Positions 46,202 through 57,888 of a stretch of 64,000 bases of DNA are shown here, piece after piece (the first letter of the stretch is position 1; each line of letters opens with the position of its first letter). Both the position numbers and the translations under genes were made by a program. The notes under the pieces are model-generated. The model was given only the letters and a program-made list of their open reading frames with translations, was not told the origin of the DNA and did no database searches. This DNA comes from Lepidostoma basale (Eukaryota > Arthropoda > Insecta > Trichoptera > Lepidostomatidae), in NCBI GenBank assembly GCA_022606425.2, contig JAHDVF020001468.1, positions 2,713,501 through 2,777,500 on the forward strand. Reading direction: 5' to 3'.

Positions 46202-49200
46202 TCATTCTAGATAAACCTTGAGAAAATTACTTTTAAGTTTATCAGATTGAAGTTTTTGGTTCGACATCATTATTAAATCATTAGGGAGTTTATTAAATTC
46301 TGTAAAGGCTATAAATTGTAAGGATTTTACACCGAATCTAGTTGAATGCACCGCTGATATATGTATCTTATTCTGTGAGCGCGTATCATGTTGGTGTACG
46401 TCCGTATTGAATATTGGTCGAGTATTAGAGTGCGTTGATGACTTTACTATTTGTAGTATTGTTTTAGTGATCTCTAATTTTGGAAGGATTTGAAATGGAA
46501 TTATTTTCGTCTGAGAATATAGGTCCCTTACATGAGTGTACCACGGTAGACGGAAAATATTTCTAACAGCCCGATTTTGGATCACCTGAATCTCAGAAGC
46601 TTTCTTCTTTGTACTAAAGCCCCAAATACAGGAAAGATAAGACAGATGAGAATGTATCATGGAGTAGTAAACAGCGCGAAGCAACGGAGTGGATAACATG
46701 CCCTGTAATCTAAATAATACTCCAGTTATTGGAGTAATCTTTTCTTTAACATGTTCTATATGTTTATTCCATTTAAGCTGAGAATCTATAAACAGCCCCA
46801 AGTACTTTGTTACGTTTTTCCGTTCAATTTGATCATTGCCTATAGATATGGTAAGATCACTACATGTTTTGTTTCCAAAGAGGAGATAGTGAGTCTTCTT
46901 CGTGTTGAGACTCAGTTTGTTGATTCGAAGCCATTCTGCAAGGTGAGCCACATCCTTTTCAATCTCATATTGTAGCTTAAGGAGATCCCGATTGTGGTAA
47001 TACATAACTGTATCATCAGCATAGAGTTGCATTGTTCCACTAAAACTCCACTTTGTCACATCATTGATATAGATCAGGAAGAGAAGAGGTCCCAGAATAG
47101 AACCCTGCGGCACTCCACAGGTGATCACTCCCCGATCACTCACTTCTCCTCCAATATCAACGAGACAAGATCTGTTTGAAAGGTAGTTACTTAGAAGTTT
47201 TAGCGGTGTATCAGTTACGCCCAAGTGTTCCAGTTTTTGTAACAATATTCCGTGGTCTACTGTGTCGAAGGCTTTTTTCAGGTCTATAAAAACGCCGGCA
47301 GTATATTCACCTTTGTCAATGTACGTTTGGATATTTGAGATAAGGTCAAATGCAGCACACTTCGTGCTCGAGCCATGCCTAAATCCATACTGTTCGGGTA
47401 TAAGTATTTTATTATGTATTAAAAATTTTGAAAGCCTGTCTTTTATGACCATTTCGTAAATTTTCGATATAATTGGAAGAATTGATATAGGTCTATAGTT
47501 TTGCATATTTTTTTTGCAATCGTCTTTGTGAACAGGAATTATTTTGGCAATCTTTAATTTCTCCGGGAATATCCCCTCTGTTAATGTTTGATTAATCATT
47601 ATGACTAGATTTTCCGCAAATTCATTTTTACAAGCTTTTATGATACTCGGCGTTAACTTATCAATGCCCGCTGCTGCTCCAGATTTAAGATTACTGATAT
47701 GTTTCAAAATTTCAGATTTCTTTGTTTTAGGCATATAGCATGACGAGATTGCCTTTGGTACAGTTTTAATTGTATTTGAGTCGTCGTCATATGTTTTGAT
47801 TGAGGCCGCTAGTTTCTCACCAATAGAGAGGAAAAAAGAATTAAAAGCTGACGAAATTTGTTTAGGATCATCTACTGCTTTATCATCTAAGATAAGAGAT
47901 TCGCACCGCGTTCTCGGTTTATGCTGACTATTTGTTAATATTGAATTTATGTTTTGCCAAATTTTTCGAGGATTTTTATTATTTTCACTAAATATTTTAG
48001 AATAGAACTCAGATTTAATAGATCTTCTGTAATTTGTAGCTTTATTCCTAGCTTTGTTTTTAAGATTAAGAAGATTCAAATTATTGGGATCTAATTTCCA
48101 TTCTTTGTGCAGTTGATTGCGATTTTTTATTAGTAGATCTAGTGTACTATTGTACCAGGGCGTGTTGCCAAGTTTTTTGTTTCCTACGCTTGGTGTTAAC
48201 CGTTTAGTATTCAGTTCTATAGCCCGTTTTATGTACTCTTCAAACATATTGTAGTTTTCATTTGCGTTATTGCAGGTTGAATGATTAAACGGATGAGTTT
48301 GAAGATAGTTAATAGTCGCGTTGTAGTTTAGTTTGTACTTAATATGCGATCTGGTATTTTGCGATCTATTATTCGGGTAGTTTTTAAGGCTGTTCCGATA
48401 ATCAAGCACTAATACATTATGATCGCTAATGGCGTCATCAATATTTGAAATACGTCCTGATATATTGCGCACATTTGTCATTGCGTGGTCGATTAATGTA
48501 CTACTGTTGTTAGTAACTCTTGTAGGGTAGGTTTGATTATATATGAAGAAGTTATATGAACGAATTAAGTCAAGGTATTTTTGGCAGGTATCACTAGCTT
48601 TGGTAATATCAATATTGAAATCGCCAAAAATATGTGTGTCTTGTCGACATTTACTCAAAATATTATCAAAGAATTCTAAAAAAGCATTAATGTTTGAGCT
48701 TGGCTTACGATATATGCCATATATCGTCAAGGGCTTAAAATTCTGTGCTGAAATTTTAACACCTAAGACAGAGATATCCCCGCACGACATATCTATAAGG
48801 ACATTATTAATTTTATTAAGAACGTATAACGCCACCCCTCCCCCTCTCTCACCTGTTCGCGATGCAAATACACCCGTATACCCGTTAATATTATAAAACT
48901 GTTCTTCACCCTGTTTTAGCCACGTTTCTGTCACTATAATAATGTGGACGGTATCTTTGACACTTTTAACTGATTCTTCAATTTCATCAATCTTGTTTCG
49001 AAGACTTCTCGCGTTCAAATATACGATCCTAAAACAGTCTTTCAGAGGAGCATAGTCTTGAAGGGTCAGACACTTAGTTTCCGAGTAGTTGCCTTTTGCG
49101 TCTTCTAGAACTCTTCTCCGTAGTCCACTCGTTCCCTGCTCCGCTTGTCCATTTGTTTCCAGAGAGGACACTCGGTGCTTGTGGCTCGATGGTTTCTCTC

Positions 49201-49222
49201 CCCGGAGACGCAATTGATACAT
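46202..49222 (-). CDS. LINE ORF2: endonuclease and reverse transcriptase, 1006 aa
   Basis: Uninterrupted ORF. An apurinic-like endonuclease occupies about residues 65-270: YLNARSLRNK at 68, TETWL near 98, GDFNIDI at 200, SDHNVL at 266. The reverse transcriptase occupies about 550-830: FIDLKKAFDTVDH at 645, GVPQGSILGP at 703, and the catalytic YADD at 734-737. A C-terminal region typical of these elements follows (RAVRNIFRLPW, then FNKLPNDL). The first 60 or so residues overlap ORF1 in another frame and may not be translated as such. All catalytic motifs are intact, so the protein could be active. Confidence 0.95.
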   Translation of the reverse strand: MYQLRLRGEKPSSHKHRVSSLETNGQAEQGTSGLRRRVLEDAKGNYSETKCLTLQDYAPLKDCFRIVYLNARSLRNKIDEIEESVKSVKDTVHIIIVTETWLKQGEEQFYNINGYTGVFASRTGERGGGVALYVLNKINNVLIDMSCGDISVLGVKISAQNFKPLTIYGIYRKPSSNINAFLEFFDNILSKCRQDTHIFGDFNIDITKASDTCQKYLDLIRSYNFFIYNQTYPTRVTNNSSTLIDHAMTNVRNISGRISNIDDAISDHNVLVLDYRNSLKNYPNNRSQNTRSHIKYKLNYNATINYLQTHPFNHSTCNNANENYNMFEEYIKRAIELNTKRLTPSVGNKKLGNTPWYNSTLDLLIKNRNQLHKEWKLDPNNLNLLNLKNKARNKATNYRRSIKSEFYSKIFSENNKNPRKIWQNINSILTNSQHKPRTRCESLILDDKAVDDPKQISSAFNSFFLSIGEKLAASIKTYDDDSNTIKTVPKAISSCYMPKTKKSEILKHISNLKSGAAAGIDKLTPSIIKACKNEFAENLVIMINQTLTEGIFPEKLKIAKIIPVHKDDCKKNMQNYRPISILPIISKIYEMVIKDRLSKFLIHNKILIPEQYGFRHGSSTKCAAFDLISNIQTYIDKGEYTAGVFIDLKKAFDTVDHGILLQKLEHLGVTDTPLKLLSNYLSNRSCLVDIGGEVSDRGVITCGVPQGSILGPLLFLIYINDVTKWSFSGTMQLYADDTVMYYHNRDLLKLQYEIEKDVAHLAEWLRINKLSLNTKKTHYLLFGNKTCSDLTISIGNDQIERKNVTKYLGLFIDSQLKWNKHIEHVKEKITPITGVLFRLQGMLSTPLLRAVYYSMIHSHLSYLSCIWGFSTKKKASEIQVIQNRAVRNIFRLPWYTHVRDLYSQTKIIPFQILPKLEITKTILQIVKSSTHSNTRPIFNTDVHQHDTRSQNKIHISAVHSTRFGVKSLQFIAFTEFNKLPNDLIMMSNQKLQSDKLKSNFLKVYLE

Positions 49223-50158
49223 GTAGCCTCGGCTTTTCTATTTTCACATGTGTTAAATTTGTGATTCCCCCCGCAGTGGAAACACGCGTGATTTTCACTG
49301 CATACATGTTGCGTATGCCCAAAGCCGAGACACCGGTAGCATTGCATCACGGGAGATCGGTCTTCCACGACCAGCCTCTGGTATCCAATATTCACCTTGC
49401 CGGCATTTATAATGTTTTTCCAGTTGGACGAGGAGACTTCCATGATAGTGTTACATAGGTGTGGATTTCTTTGCTTTGTTCGATATTTCACCCGAATTTT
49501 TTCATCGAAATCCACACTGATTTTATTTTGAGTTTTTAGAGATTCTATGATTTCCTCGTCTGTTGTCTCTTTAATAACCCCTTTGATAATTATGAGGGGG
49601 GACAGCGGCTTACTCTCCGAGATGCTTATCGTCTTATCATCCTGAAGAGCATGGCAGAATTTTTTTTGTCCTCTAGACTCGGCATTGTGATGATAACTTT
49701 GTTTTTGGTTTTCCCTTTCATACTGGTAACACCAATACCTAACCCTCTGACATCTACTTTTTTTTTATAACTTTATTTAAATCCTCTTCTTTATATTTTG
49801 GATTTTCGGTGCTTACCACTATGGTGTGGTTTTTCTCCCCAGATCGCCTTCCACTCATGGCCTGTGCGTATGTAATTTTTGGTTCTTCAACAAGATGTGT
49901 TTTGATTTCATCCACACTTCTTGAAAGGTCAAGTATGGTTTGTTGCATCCGTTCTAGTGGTTGCGATCGTTGGGTATTTTCGTGCACCATAGCCGCTATG
50001 TGGTTAAATAATTCATTCACCGAGTCCGAGAGGGCCGTTTTTTGGTCTCTGGTCAGAATGTTGGCTGTCAGCGTCTCTTTGATTTTTTTTGTTAAACCGC
50101 GTGCATTTTTAAGCCTCTCCTCGGGTGTGATAACTACCATCGAGCTATTGAGGGACAT
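49105..50158 (-). pseudogene. LINE ORF1 (gag-like), two frameshifts
   Basis: Starts at ATG 50158 (MSLNSSMVVITPEERLKNA). The middle part carries an RNA-binding-like segment. The C-terminal part (49515-49105) has three zinc knuckles: CYRCLGFGHTQHVC (CX2CX4HX4C), CFHCGGNHKFNTC (CX2CX3HX4C) and CINCVSGERNHRATSTEC (CX2CX6HX6C), the usual trio of Jockey/R1/I-group gag-like proteins. The frame is lost twice, at an A run near 49758-49766 and again at an A run near 49660. Both sit in homopolymers, so sequencing or consensus error is as likely as decay. Confidence 0.8.
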
Positions 50159-50577
50159 TTTTGCTTTTTAAATGGGCAAGCAATAAACAAACTATGGCAA
50201 TAAATTTTATTACTCACAAAGGAGCGAGCCGGCAGAGATCCCTGGGATATTTGGTGAACACGTGGCGTTTATTCTTTGAATAGAATTGAGATGACACTAG
50301 AACTGGCACTGGTTAAGTTTCAATGAATTTTGTAATTTGAAAACAGAATAATGTTTATTAATGTTTGATATAAGCACTTGCGTAACGATAGATAAGTTAA
50401 AACGAAGGCAAACAAAGAGATGGATCACTGAACTTATTTGGGAAACAAAATAATAGGTCTAAAACATTTAAATTAAATTAAACACAGGAGCGCACGAAAA
50501 ACACGACCGACCGATTCGAGAGTTATGACTTATAGTTAAAATATAATATAATGATATCAGATGGTACAAAGCCTCAC

Positions 50578-50715
50578 CGGTTTAATTATATCAGTCCTCT
50601 CGAAGAATCCATCCTTCCGCCTGTTCCAGAAGGCCAAGTGGCCCTTGCCATGGGTGATGAGAAGATTATCGTCCAGAGGGTGGAAGGCTGCTCCAGCCAT
50701 TTCTTCTTGTAAAGT
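50578..50715 (-). CDS. DCX-EMAP: DCX-EMAP, exon: WD40 blade
   Basis: Acceptor TATTTTGTAG, donor AAACCG|GTGAGG; 46 codons in phase 0. It encodes [20 protein letters not shown], then [19 protein letters not shown] and RTDIIKP. The ITxGKxHLxFW pattern is a hallmark of the EML propeller. The intron that follows holds the full-length LINE. Confidence 0.93.
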
Positions 50716-51335
50716 CTACAAAATATAACATTTCGTAAAATATTTTCCAATACAAAACGCTATCATAATTTTAAATGTATTATTGTTCTAGCATAACGAA
50801 ATATGTCAATTTCTTAATAATAGAAAGAACGGCTTTCTCAACACGAAATATGGAGTTATAAAATGTATATATGATAGAAAATCGATTTTTCCAAATTTCA
50901 GTAGCTTACGCTATTTGTCGCAACCCGCGCCTGTCGCCTAGTAAGGGGTGTTTACACATTGAACTTGCAAAAAATTCTAGCTACCAAATTTTTTAATTAC
51001 ATTGAAAATTAATATGAATTCAAAATTCAAACTTGAGATATAAATAAAAATGATCACCGGATATTTCTAAGTTTACAGTTCTTATATTATAGATAAAATA
51101 TAGATAAAGTCAAATAAAAACACATATACCTACCCACGAACATACATTATAATATACGCACATACCTATATGTTTTATATTATACGAGTAGGATTATACT
51201 AAGAACCCTTCGGATGTATGCAGTCGTAAATGTGAATTTCATTATTGGAAAAAAATGTAATGCTGTAGATTAATTAGTAGGGGGAATTGTTTTTCGATAG
51301 TGTTTACGTAAAGTCGAAACTAAAAATAAACTCAC

Positions 51336-51431
51336 CGCAACCTTCCCGAGCAAATGACCCCACTGCCACTGCCACACGGACAGAATGCTTTCTCGTCCAC
51401 CGTCCACTGCCAGAACGTAGCTACCGCCATT
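51336..51431 (-). CDS. DCX-EMAP: DCX-EMAP, exon: WD40 blade
   Basis: Acceptor ATTCTCTAG, donor GTTGCG|GTGAGT; 32 codons in phase 0. It encodes [20 protein letters not shown] followed by [12 protein letters not shown]. The SILSVWQW sequence corresponds to the EML blade ending LSVWDW. Confidence 0.92.
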
Positions 51432-51589
51432 CTAGAGAATAAACCAAATATTTTTGTAAGTAATCGCTTCAGTACTTGCATACAATTTTAACGGGTGAAA
51501 TCATTTAACATTCATTTTTAACACATAACATCGGACGAAATCATTTAATCACGTGGAAGCAACGAAAATAAAAACATATTTTTACATCC

Positions 51590-51800
51590 TCTTTGCTATA
51601 TACCTATGTGGTCTGTTCTCCAGATGGTTGCTCTTCCAGAGAGGTGAATTCCTAGTTGTCCTTCCATCTTTTAGGAGGTCTTCCCAAGGACGAGTCCCGT
51701 GAGACTGATTATGTAATGCAATATATTAAAGTATGGTCCATTCTTTGGATATGACAATACCAGTCCCACCTTCGCTGTCTTCTCCATTTAAAAATTTCCT
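51590..51800 (-). mobile_element. Possible LINE 3' remnant
   Basis: Minus strand gives PKRWKDN-like and LEEQPSGEQT-like pieces similar in type to LINE 3' ends. Weak. Confidence 0.35.
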
Positions 51801-53071
51801 CCAGATTTTTACAATAACAATAATTTATCTGCAAACGGAATTCGAACCCTCAATTCTTGCTATCCGGATGTAATGCTTTTTATCTGTTAAGATAATCTAA
51901 TAAAGGCTATAGCGTGTTTTTGTACGATAGCCAATTAACTGATTTAAAACATTCTGTTCTACCACGATTTTAAATCTTTATTAGCATGCTTCAATTGTTT
52001 ATTTACTTATAAATAAAATTCAATTCGAGCAGATAAACAGTGGTTATAAAATATAATATGCTATAAAGCAAGAGGATATGTTAAAGACATATTATTTTGT
52101 AAATTTACGTTGATGGACGATAGATACGTGTTGTTTTGAAACTATAAAATTAAACTAAAACAAACTTATAACGACGTAATACTCGAGAAACTTAAAATAT
52201 CGAACCATTCATAGGTATTACAGTGACTCAAGAATTTACATTAATATCAGAATTTAAAAAATATTAGCGCAATTTCACGGAAATATTCGCCACCAATGAA
52301 AGAATAAGCTTTATTTTTGTGTCAATATTTGTTTGTGTTTAAATTCATAAACCCCTAAACGAATTTACCATTTGGTCATAAGTCGAGCGATTTTTTATTT
52401 ACGATAAGAAAATGACGCGTCCGCTACATATACTCGTAAATTGATTACAAAAACAATTCAGTTTAAAACCACCCATTTGTAACATTTATATCACATTGTT
52501 TAAGAAAGCAAATAAAACTTTTGATTTTACGCAGATATGAAAATAATCAATAGAACGTTTCCCTACTTTTCCAGTCACAAAATATGATGTAACCCTAATT
52601 TAATTAAATAACAGTGATTGCCTTAATAAAAAATGTTATGGAAACCGGTATGTTAGTTATCATAAGTTCAAATAATCAAGTTTTTAACTTTACATTTATT
52701 GTTTTCGCTCAATTGTATTTCTTTTTAAATAAATTTTAGTTTTTTCGCGAAACATTCCTCAAGGGGTTGTGTGTGATACGTGTAGGGTAAGGGACACACC
52801 GTGACGTCAGCAGGGCCAGCAACGCAAATGGCTGGGGGAAATATTCCGATATTAAGATCGCGTGCGGCCGCTGTTCTCTTGCCCCTTGGTTGACCCCATT
52901 TCTCCCACCACTTCACAATGTTTTCCATCTTTAAAACCCTTACGGGATTCATATTTATATGCATAGCCTGTTATTGATATGACTGATATTGATTGAAATT
53001 TTATAAAGAGTTCGCTTTCACATTTTATCTGAAAGCTTAACTACTTCAACTTTTGTCTTTATATCGACAGC

Positions 53072-53104
53072 GACCGGTTTCGCCGGGCTAGATGGCATCG
53101 ACAG
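53072..53104 (-). ncRNA. Hammerhead-ribozyme-like motif
   Basis: On the minus strand: CTGTCGA (53104-53098, only A6 changed from CTGANGA), stem II GCC (53096-53094) with GGC (53084-53082), GAAA, self-complementary ACCGGT and C at 53072. Fewest changes at invariant positions among copies with a full 3' half. Stem I is not clear. Confidence 0.4.
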
Positions 53105-54890
53105 ATTGGCTAACATATTTAAACGATCATATTAATTATTTCTAAAATGTAACGCAAAAAGATTTAAAAGAATAAATATTATTGTCAGATTTATTTTCGC
53201 GACTTGTTGACTCATGATGTAAATTTAAAAAAAAATTGTAAATATGTAATATTTATTTAAAAAATACAAAATAAAATCACATATGTTTGTGATAGAAAAG
53301 ATGTATTCGCTATACATATGCCAGCATTTAATCTGGTCGTGGCCGGAGAAGATGGGATCCTCGCGGAGCTACATCGTAGTTACACTTCTAAGAATAAGAT
53401 TTCGCACCCTCTTGAAAAGTGTCCGTATTTTTTAAAACCGCGTATTACAATAAGCAATGAGCGTTTCTAATACAGGTTTCAGAACATAATCCTAATTCCG
53501 AAGAAAGTATTTATCGTTATTAATAAGAGCAGTGGCTGGTCGTGCATATTTCTTCAGGGACATTAAACTGTCATTAGCTGCACACTAAGCGTAGAAAGTA
53601 TACCATTAAATTGTTTAGATTCTGCTAACACATCATTACGTAGTGAACGTTTTTAGCCATGTCACGCTACCTACCCGACCGCACTTATTCATATCTCATT
53701 TGCATAAAAAATAAAGTTGACACATATCAACAATACAAATAGGTTATATAAAAGTATTTTAATTCCATATGAAAATCCGTTCTGCAGCTATTTTTTAAAA
53801 CTTTAGAATAAGTATAAAAAAATTTCTTCCTCCAAGATTACTGCTATAGCGCGTGATATTTATTTAAATTTATGTATGAATGATGATTAGTAAACAAAGA
53901 AAAAAATAATACAAACATGAGGTCTTCATTTTTTCCCGCAATTATTTTTCACATTTTATTAACATATTAAGGATAATATGCGAAACTTCTGGCACGACAC
54001 ACGGCAATTAAGGTCGGCCTCTGGGGCCGTACAAGTTTCGCTTTCCTCGCCAGTTCTTTCTACAATCAATTAGGAGAATGTCAAAAATCTTAATACGAGT
54101 TTTTTGTGGACATTTTCACGTGTTTCCTTAAGTTAATTGACAACTTCTGAGTATAAAGGTCGACACGATGGGGGTATGCGAATTGAGAGTTTTGAATGGG
54201 ACGTTAACATTTTTTTTGTCTAAATTTAGCAATGTAAATTTAATAACCAATACGTCCAAATCAAATATAAAGCCAAATAAAAATATAAAAACATTCTTTT
54301 TCAAAAGGAATCATCATAAAATATATTTACTCATTTACAAACTTCTACAAGAATGTTATTTTTAATTGGATTTTAATACTGAATTAAAACGCGTAAAATA
54401 TTTTTTATAATTTTTTTCAATAGGTATAATATTTTTTGTGATTTATTATTATCATTATTTATTGAAGGTAGCAAAAATGTTACGTTGCAATCGTAATATT
54501 GAGCAAGAAAAATATTTGATAAAAATTGACAATTTATTTAATACATTTTGAATTGACGAATAACTTGTAATCATAATAATAAAAATGTATTCTGTTGCAT
54601 TTAAATGCATCAACTTACATATTATATTATATATTATAGATTTACATGTTACGTGGCTTACAGAAATCAAACTTCTTGATTTTACAAGCGATAATACAAA
54701 AGTATTATAATATTTTTTTAAATCATCTATGGATCCTTCCTAATTAAAAATATACAAGTATATGATAGGCACAGTGTTTTTATCTATTGTCGGTTCAGTT
54801 AGTTATACATACGGATAGCTTTTATAGCATGCCAGAATAATAAAAAATAACTGAAAGGTTTGAAAAATATGTTTTTTTTGTGTAATTTAT

Positions 54891-55301
54891 CCGTACCTAT
54901 TTGGCAAAAACACAAATGTCAGTTTTTGTCGATTCAAATATTTAATGCCAATATGTCATTAAATGCCAACTACATAATATAGAAAAAGTTTATGATTCTA
55001 AAACTTACAGATTTTGCATAAAAACCATTGGAAAAATTATAATACATGTCAAAATACATCGTACTCGAACATGTCAAAAGCTTGAATGATATGTTATACG
55101 TTTGCCAAAATCCTATACGCCATTAAAAGTTCAATAACTATTTTATTAACATGTGTTTTAATATACTGGGAAAATGTTTTTATAATGAAAAAAAAAGACA
55201 ATACTATTCTACACCACGGAATTGTGGAAATTCTTTAATTTTTAAAAAGACTCCCGTAAATTGCAAAAAATGACATGTGTGCTTTTGCCAAATAAGTACG
55301 G
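54891..55301. mobile_element. MITE, 411 bp, complete
   Basis: Terminal inverted repeats CCGTACCTATTTGGCAAAA and TTTTGCCAAATAAGTACGG, flanked by AT on both sides. No coding capacity. Confidence 0.8.
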
Positions 55302-55324
55302 ATATTAAATGTAATCGTATTATT

Positions 55325-55720
55325 TCAATTAACTAATTTACTAACCATTTCGCCGTCTTCCCGAAGGGGTAGACAGAAAGAATGGACTGCCACATTTTTC
55401 TTTCCTGACATACTTCTGTCGATTCCTCAACATTCATACATAGGGTCAAGTACTCACGTCGTTTTTTCCGACTCCTCACGTGGCCGACAGTCAATATTTG
55501 ATTTATTTCATCTTGCCACGCTTTCCTCGGTTTTCCAATATTTCTAGTTTCATTTACCCACATCATTAACATATATATTTTTTACCATTTTTTCTTCATT
55601 CGTTCTATGTGTCTAGACCATTTTAACATTCTTTTCATTATTTTATTCATAACACTTTCATTCGCATCGCATTCAATTCAAATATTTTCATTCGACACAC
55701 AGATCTCATTCCTATTGTAT
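55325..55720 (-). mobile_element. LINE 3' fragment
   Basis: On the minus strand: NIGKPRKAWQDEINQILT, RSRKKRREYLTLCMNVEEST and EVCQERKMWQSILSVYPFGK. TTAG family, directly beside the MITE. Confidence 0.8.
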
Positions 55721-55891
55721 TATATTTACTCTACTTGATTTCAGTTTTTTTATATATCTAAATACAAAGACAAAGCCAAGTCGATGATGCATACACTATT
55801 CTTTAATAGACACTTTAAGTTGTAAGCATACTCAAAATAGGTTAGAGTTATCGAGTGCATAAGATGTGGGGGTAGTAGGTAGTATACTGAC

Positions 55892-56063
55892 CAGCTGAGA
55901 GAAGGCGACGGCCGCGACGCCGACCTCGAACTCGCCCATCCCGAACACGTAGAGCGTCTGCAGCGTCTCCGTGCTCCAGATGCGGATGTGCGCCTGCGTC
56001 TTGCGCCCGCGGCCCGCGCGCTGTCCGGAGGCCACCAGCTCCCGGGACGGATGCAGCTCCATG
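55892..56063 (-). CDS. DCX-EMAP: DCX-EMAP, exon: WD40 blade
   Basis: Acceptor GTTGTTCAG, donor CAGCTG|GTCAGT, ending in phase 0. It encodes [36 protein letters not shown], then [14 protein letters not shown]. The sequence RIWSTETL is a standard WD-strand ending. A probable Helitron copy starts about 45 bp upstream of the acceptor. Confidence 0.93.
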
Positions 56064-56109
56064 CTGAACAACGGGGTCGTAGCGGTCACAATGGGAAATT
56101 ATCATAATA

Positions 56110-56436
56110 TAAATAGGCCAAAACCCAGATATCAACCAGAAAGAGTACGACAATATTTTGAATATAAAAGAACGAAAGAGGAATATGCACACCATGCGCA
56201 TGACCGAGAACGTTTCTCGATTATTTTGATTTTTTTTCTTATTATTATTATTGTTATATGACAGTGGCGTAGAAAACAAAAGAAAAACAATTTGGTGTTG
56301 TTAATTGTGACGAAAAATGTGTGTGAAAAAAATATTGACATTAAAAGTTAAAACTTATTACGATTTTACAGTGAATCAAGTTTTTGAAGGGTAGAAAATA
56401 TTTGCTTCCGTGAATATTTCACGGATTGCAATTAAT
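56110..56436 (+). mobile_element. Probable non-autonomous Helitron copy
   Basis: AAAACCCAGATATCAACCAG through AGAACGTTTCTCGATTATTT, GTGAATCAAGTTTTTGAAGG and the hairpin CCGTGAATATTTCACGG. The terminal CTAG is mutated. About 45 bp from a DCX-EMAP acceptor. Confidence 0.55.
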
Positions 56437-56819
56437 ATTTAATGATTTATGTAGTAAATCAGAAAATTATAGATCATTGGGAAATTACGTTAATGGATTG
56501 GTATATTTTTTATTTTATTGGCTTATTTTATTGAAATAATAAGCAAATAAAAAATAAACATATTATTATCGTATGTTTTCAAATGTTACATGTGTATATG
56601 AAAATATTCAATTTTATTTTTTAAAGCAAAATAAAAAAAATTTAAAATTTGGAAGTAACTTATGACTCAACCTCAGTTTTTTTCAAATCAAATCAGTTTA
56701 TTTACTCAAAAGACATTACAAACATCATAAATGTTTAAGGCATCTGTTGAGTACATTTTAAGGATTGACTTAATACGAGTATAGTGTTCTAGTACAAGCA
56801 GTATGTGTGCATTCCTCAC

Positions 56820-56969
56820 CACTGTATGTCCTCGGTGTGGCCCGTGTAGTGGCGCTGCGTCTCCTCGTCCCGGTCGTACATGACGGCCACGGCGGCCACG
56901 AAGTACAGCAGCTCGCCCGTGGGCAGAACCCACAGGTTGCGGCGCGAGTCCGTGCCGCGGTAGCCGTAC
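56820..56969 (-). CDS. DCX-EMAP: DCX-EMAP, exon: end of HELP, start of propeller
   Basis: Acceptor TCGGCGCAG, donor CAGTG|GTGAGG. It encodes [20 protein letters not shown], then [16 protein letters not shown] and [13 protein letters not shown]. This is the HELP-to-WD40 junction typical of EMAP/EML proteins, followed by the first WD blade. Confidence 0.93.
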
Positions 56970-57888
56970 CTGCGCCGAGTTAAGGAAAACTGCGGCGACA
57001 CTCGTATCATCCTTTAACTGCATTGGGCTTATCTTTTGATTGGTAAAATGCAAGTCCCGCGTGAACGGGGGCGGGTTGGGTTTGCCTGAGCGAAGCGGAC
57101 GAAAGGACGCGGCTGCGTTTTATAACAGTTTCGGATTAGCGATGGGTAACCTTCTATGTTATATTTTGATACGTAACTGCGTAACACGTGACGCAATGTC
57201 AATCAAATATCTATAACTATTATATGGCAGTTTGAAAATTAAGTTAAAACCATATATCCATATCCTGATACGAAAATATGGTATACAATATATGGCAAAG
57301 AAAATATATTGCGACAAAGAAAAAATAAATTATATTTTATATTTTAACAATCTTTAATATGTACTGGAATAAAGCTTAAATTTCCATTTATCTTTATTTA
57401 AAAGTCAAGTCTTTTATTCCTAAGACCATCGTTAGAAGAAGAAAAAACATTTTGAATCCATGTTTATTTTATACATAAATCTTACGTCTCTATTTTAATT
57501 AACTGAAATTATTATCATACATTTTCAATATTTCCCTTTTCAGCGTTAACTCCCGTAATATGCTTCACTTTAGAGACCTCATTCGTTTTAAGCATTGAAT
57601 TGGAATCAAATTATGTCTTTGTTGAAAGTATTAAAAGAAATGATGCTCTACAATGAATAACTTCACGGCCTTGTAGCTATTATATATAGGGAGATCTTCA
57701 CCCCAAGAAAATAATATCATAACTCGGAGGCTAAAAGAACTACATATTTATGATACAACCTTTATGTATAATTTATTTACCATATTAAAAAAAACTTATA
57801 TGAGTGGAACTTTATGAATCGGAAATTCTATTTTTATTTTTACTTCAATGAATCGGCAGTTGATTTAAAAGTTATTGCGAAAGGATAC

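Larger units (their letters stand above)
45788..50200 (-). mobile_element. Near-complete non-LTR retrotransposon (LINE)
   Basis: The element lies in the DCX-EMAP intron between the exons at 50578 and 45684, in the same orientation as the gene. In element order: ORF1 (50158 to 49105, broken), ORF2 (49222 to 46202, intact), then an AT-rich 3' UTR with a tandem TACATCATATATAAA-type array at 46006-46085 and a terminal (AAAT)n tail at 45788-45815. The APE-type endonuclease plus RT and the three CCHC knuckles point to the Jockey/CR1 group; the exact clade cannot be fixed by eye. The 5' end lies somewhere in 50160-50570, and no target duplication could be identified. Confidence 0.92.
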
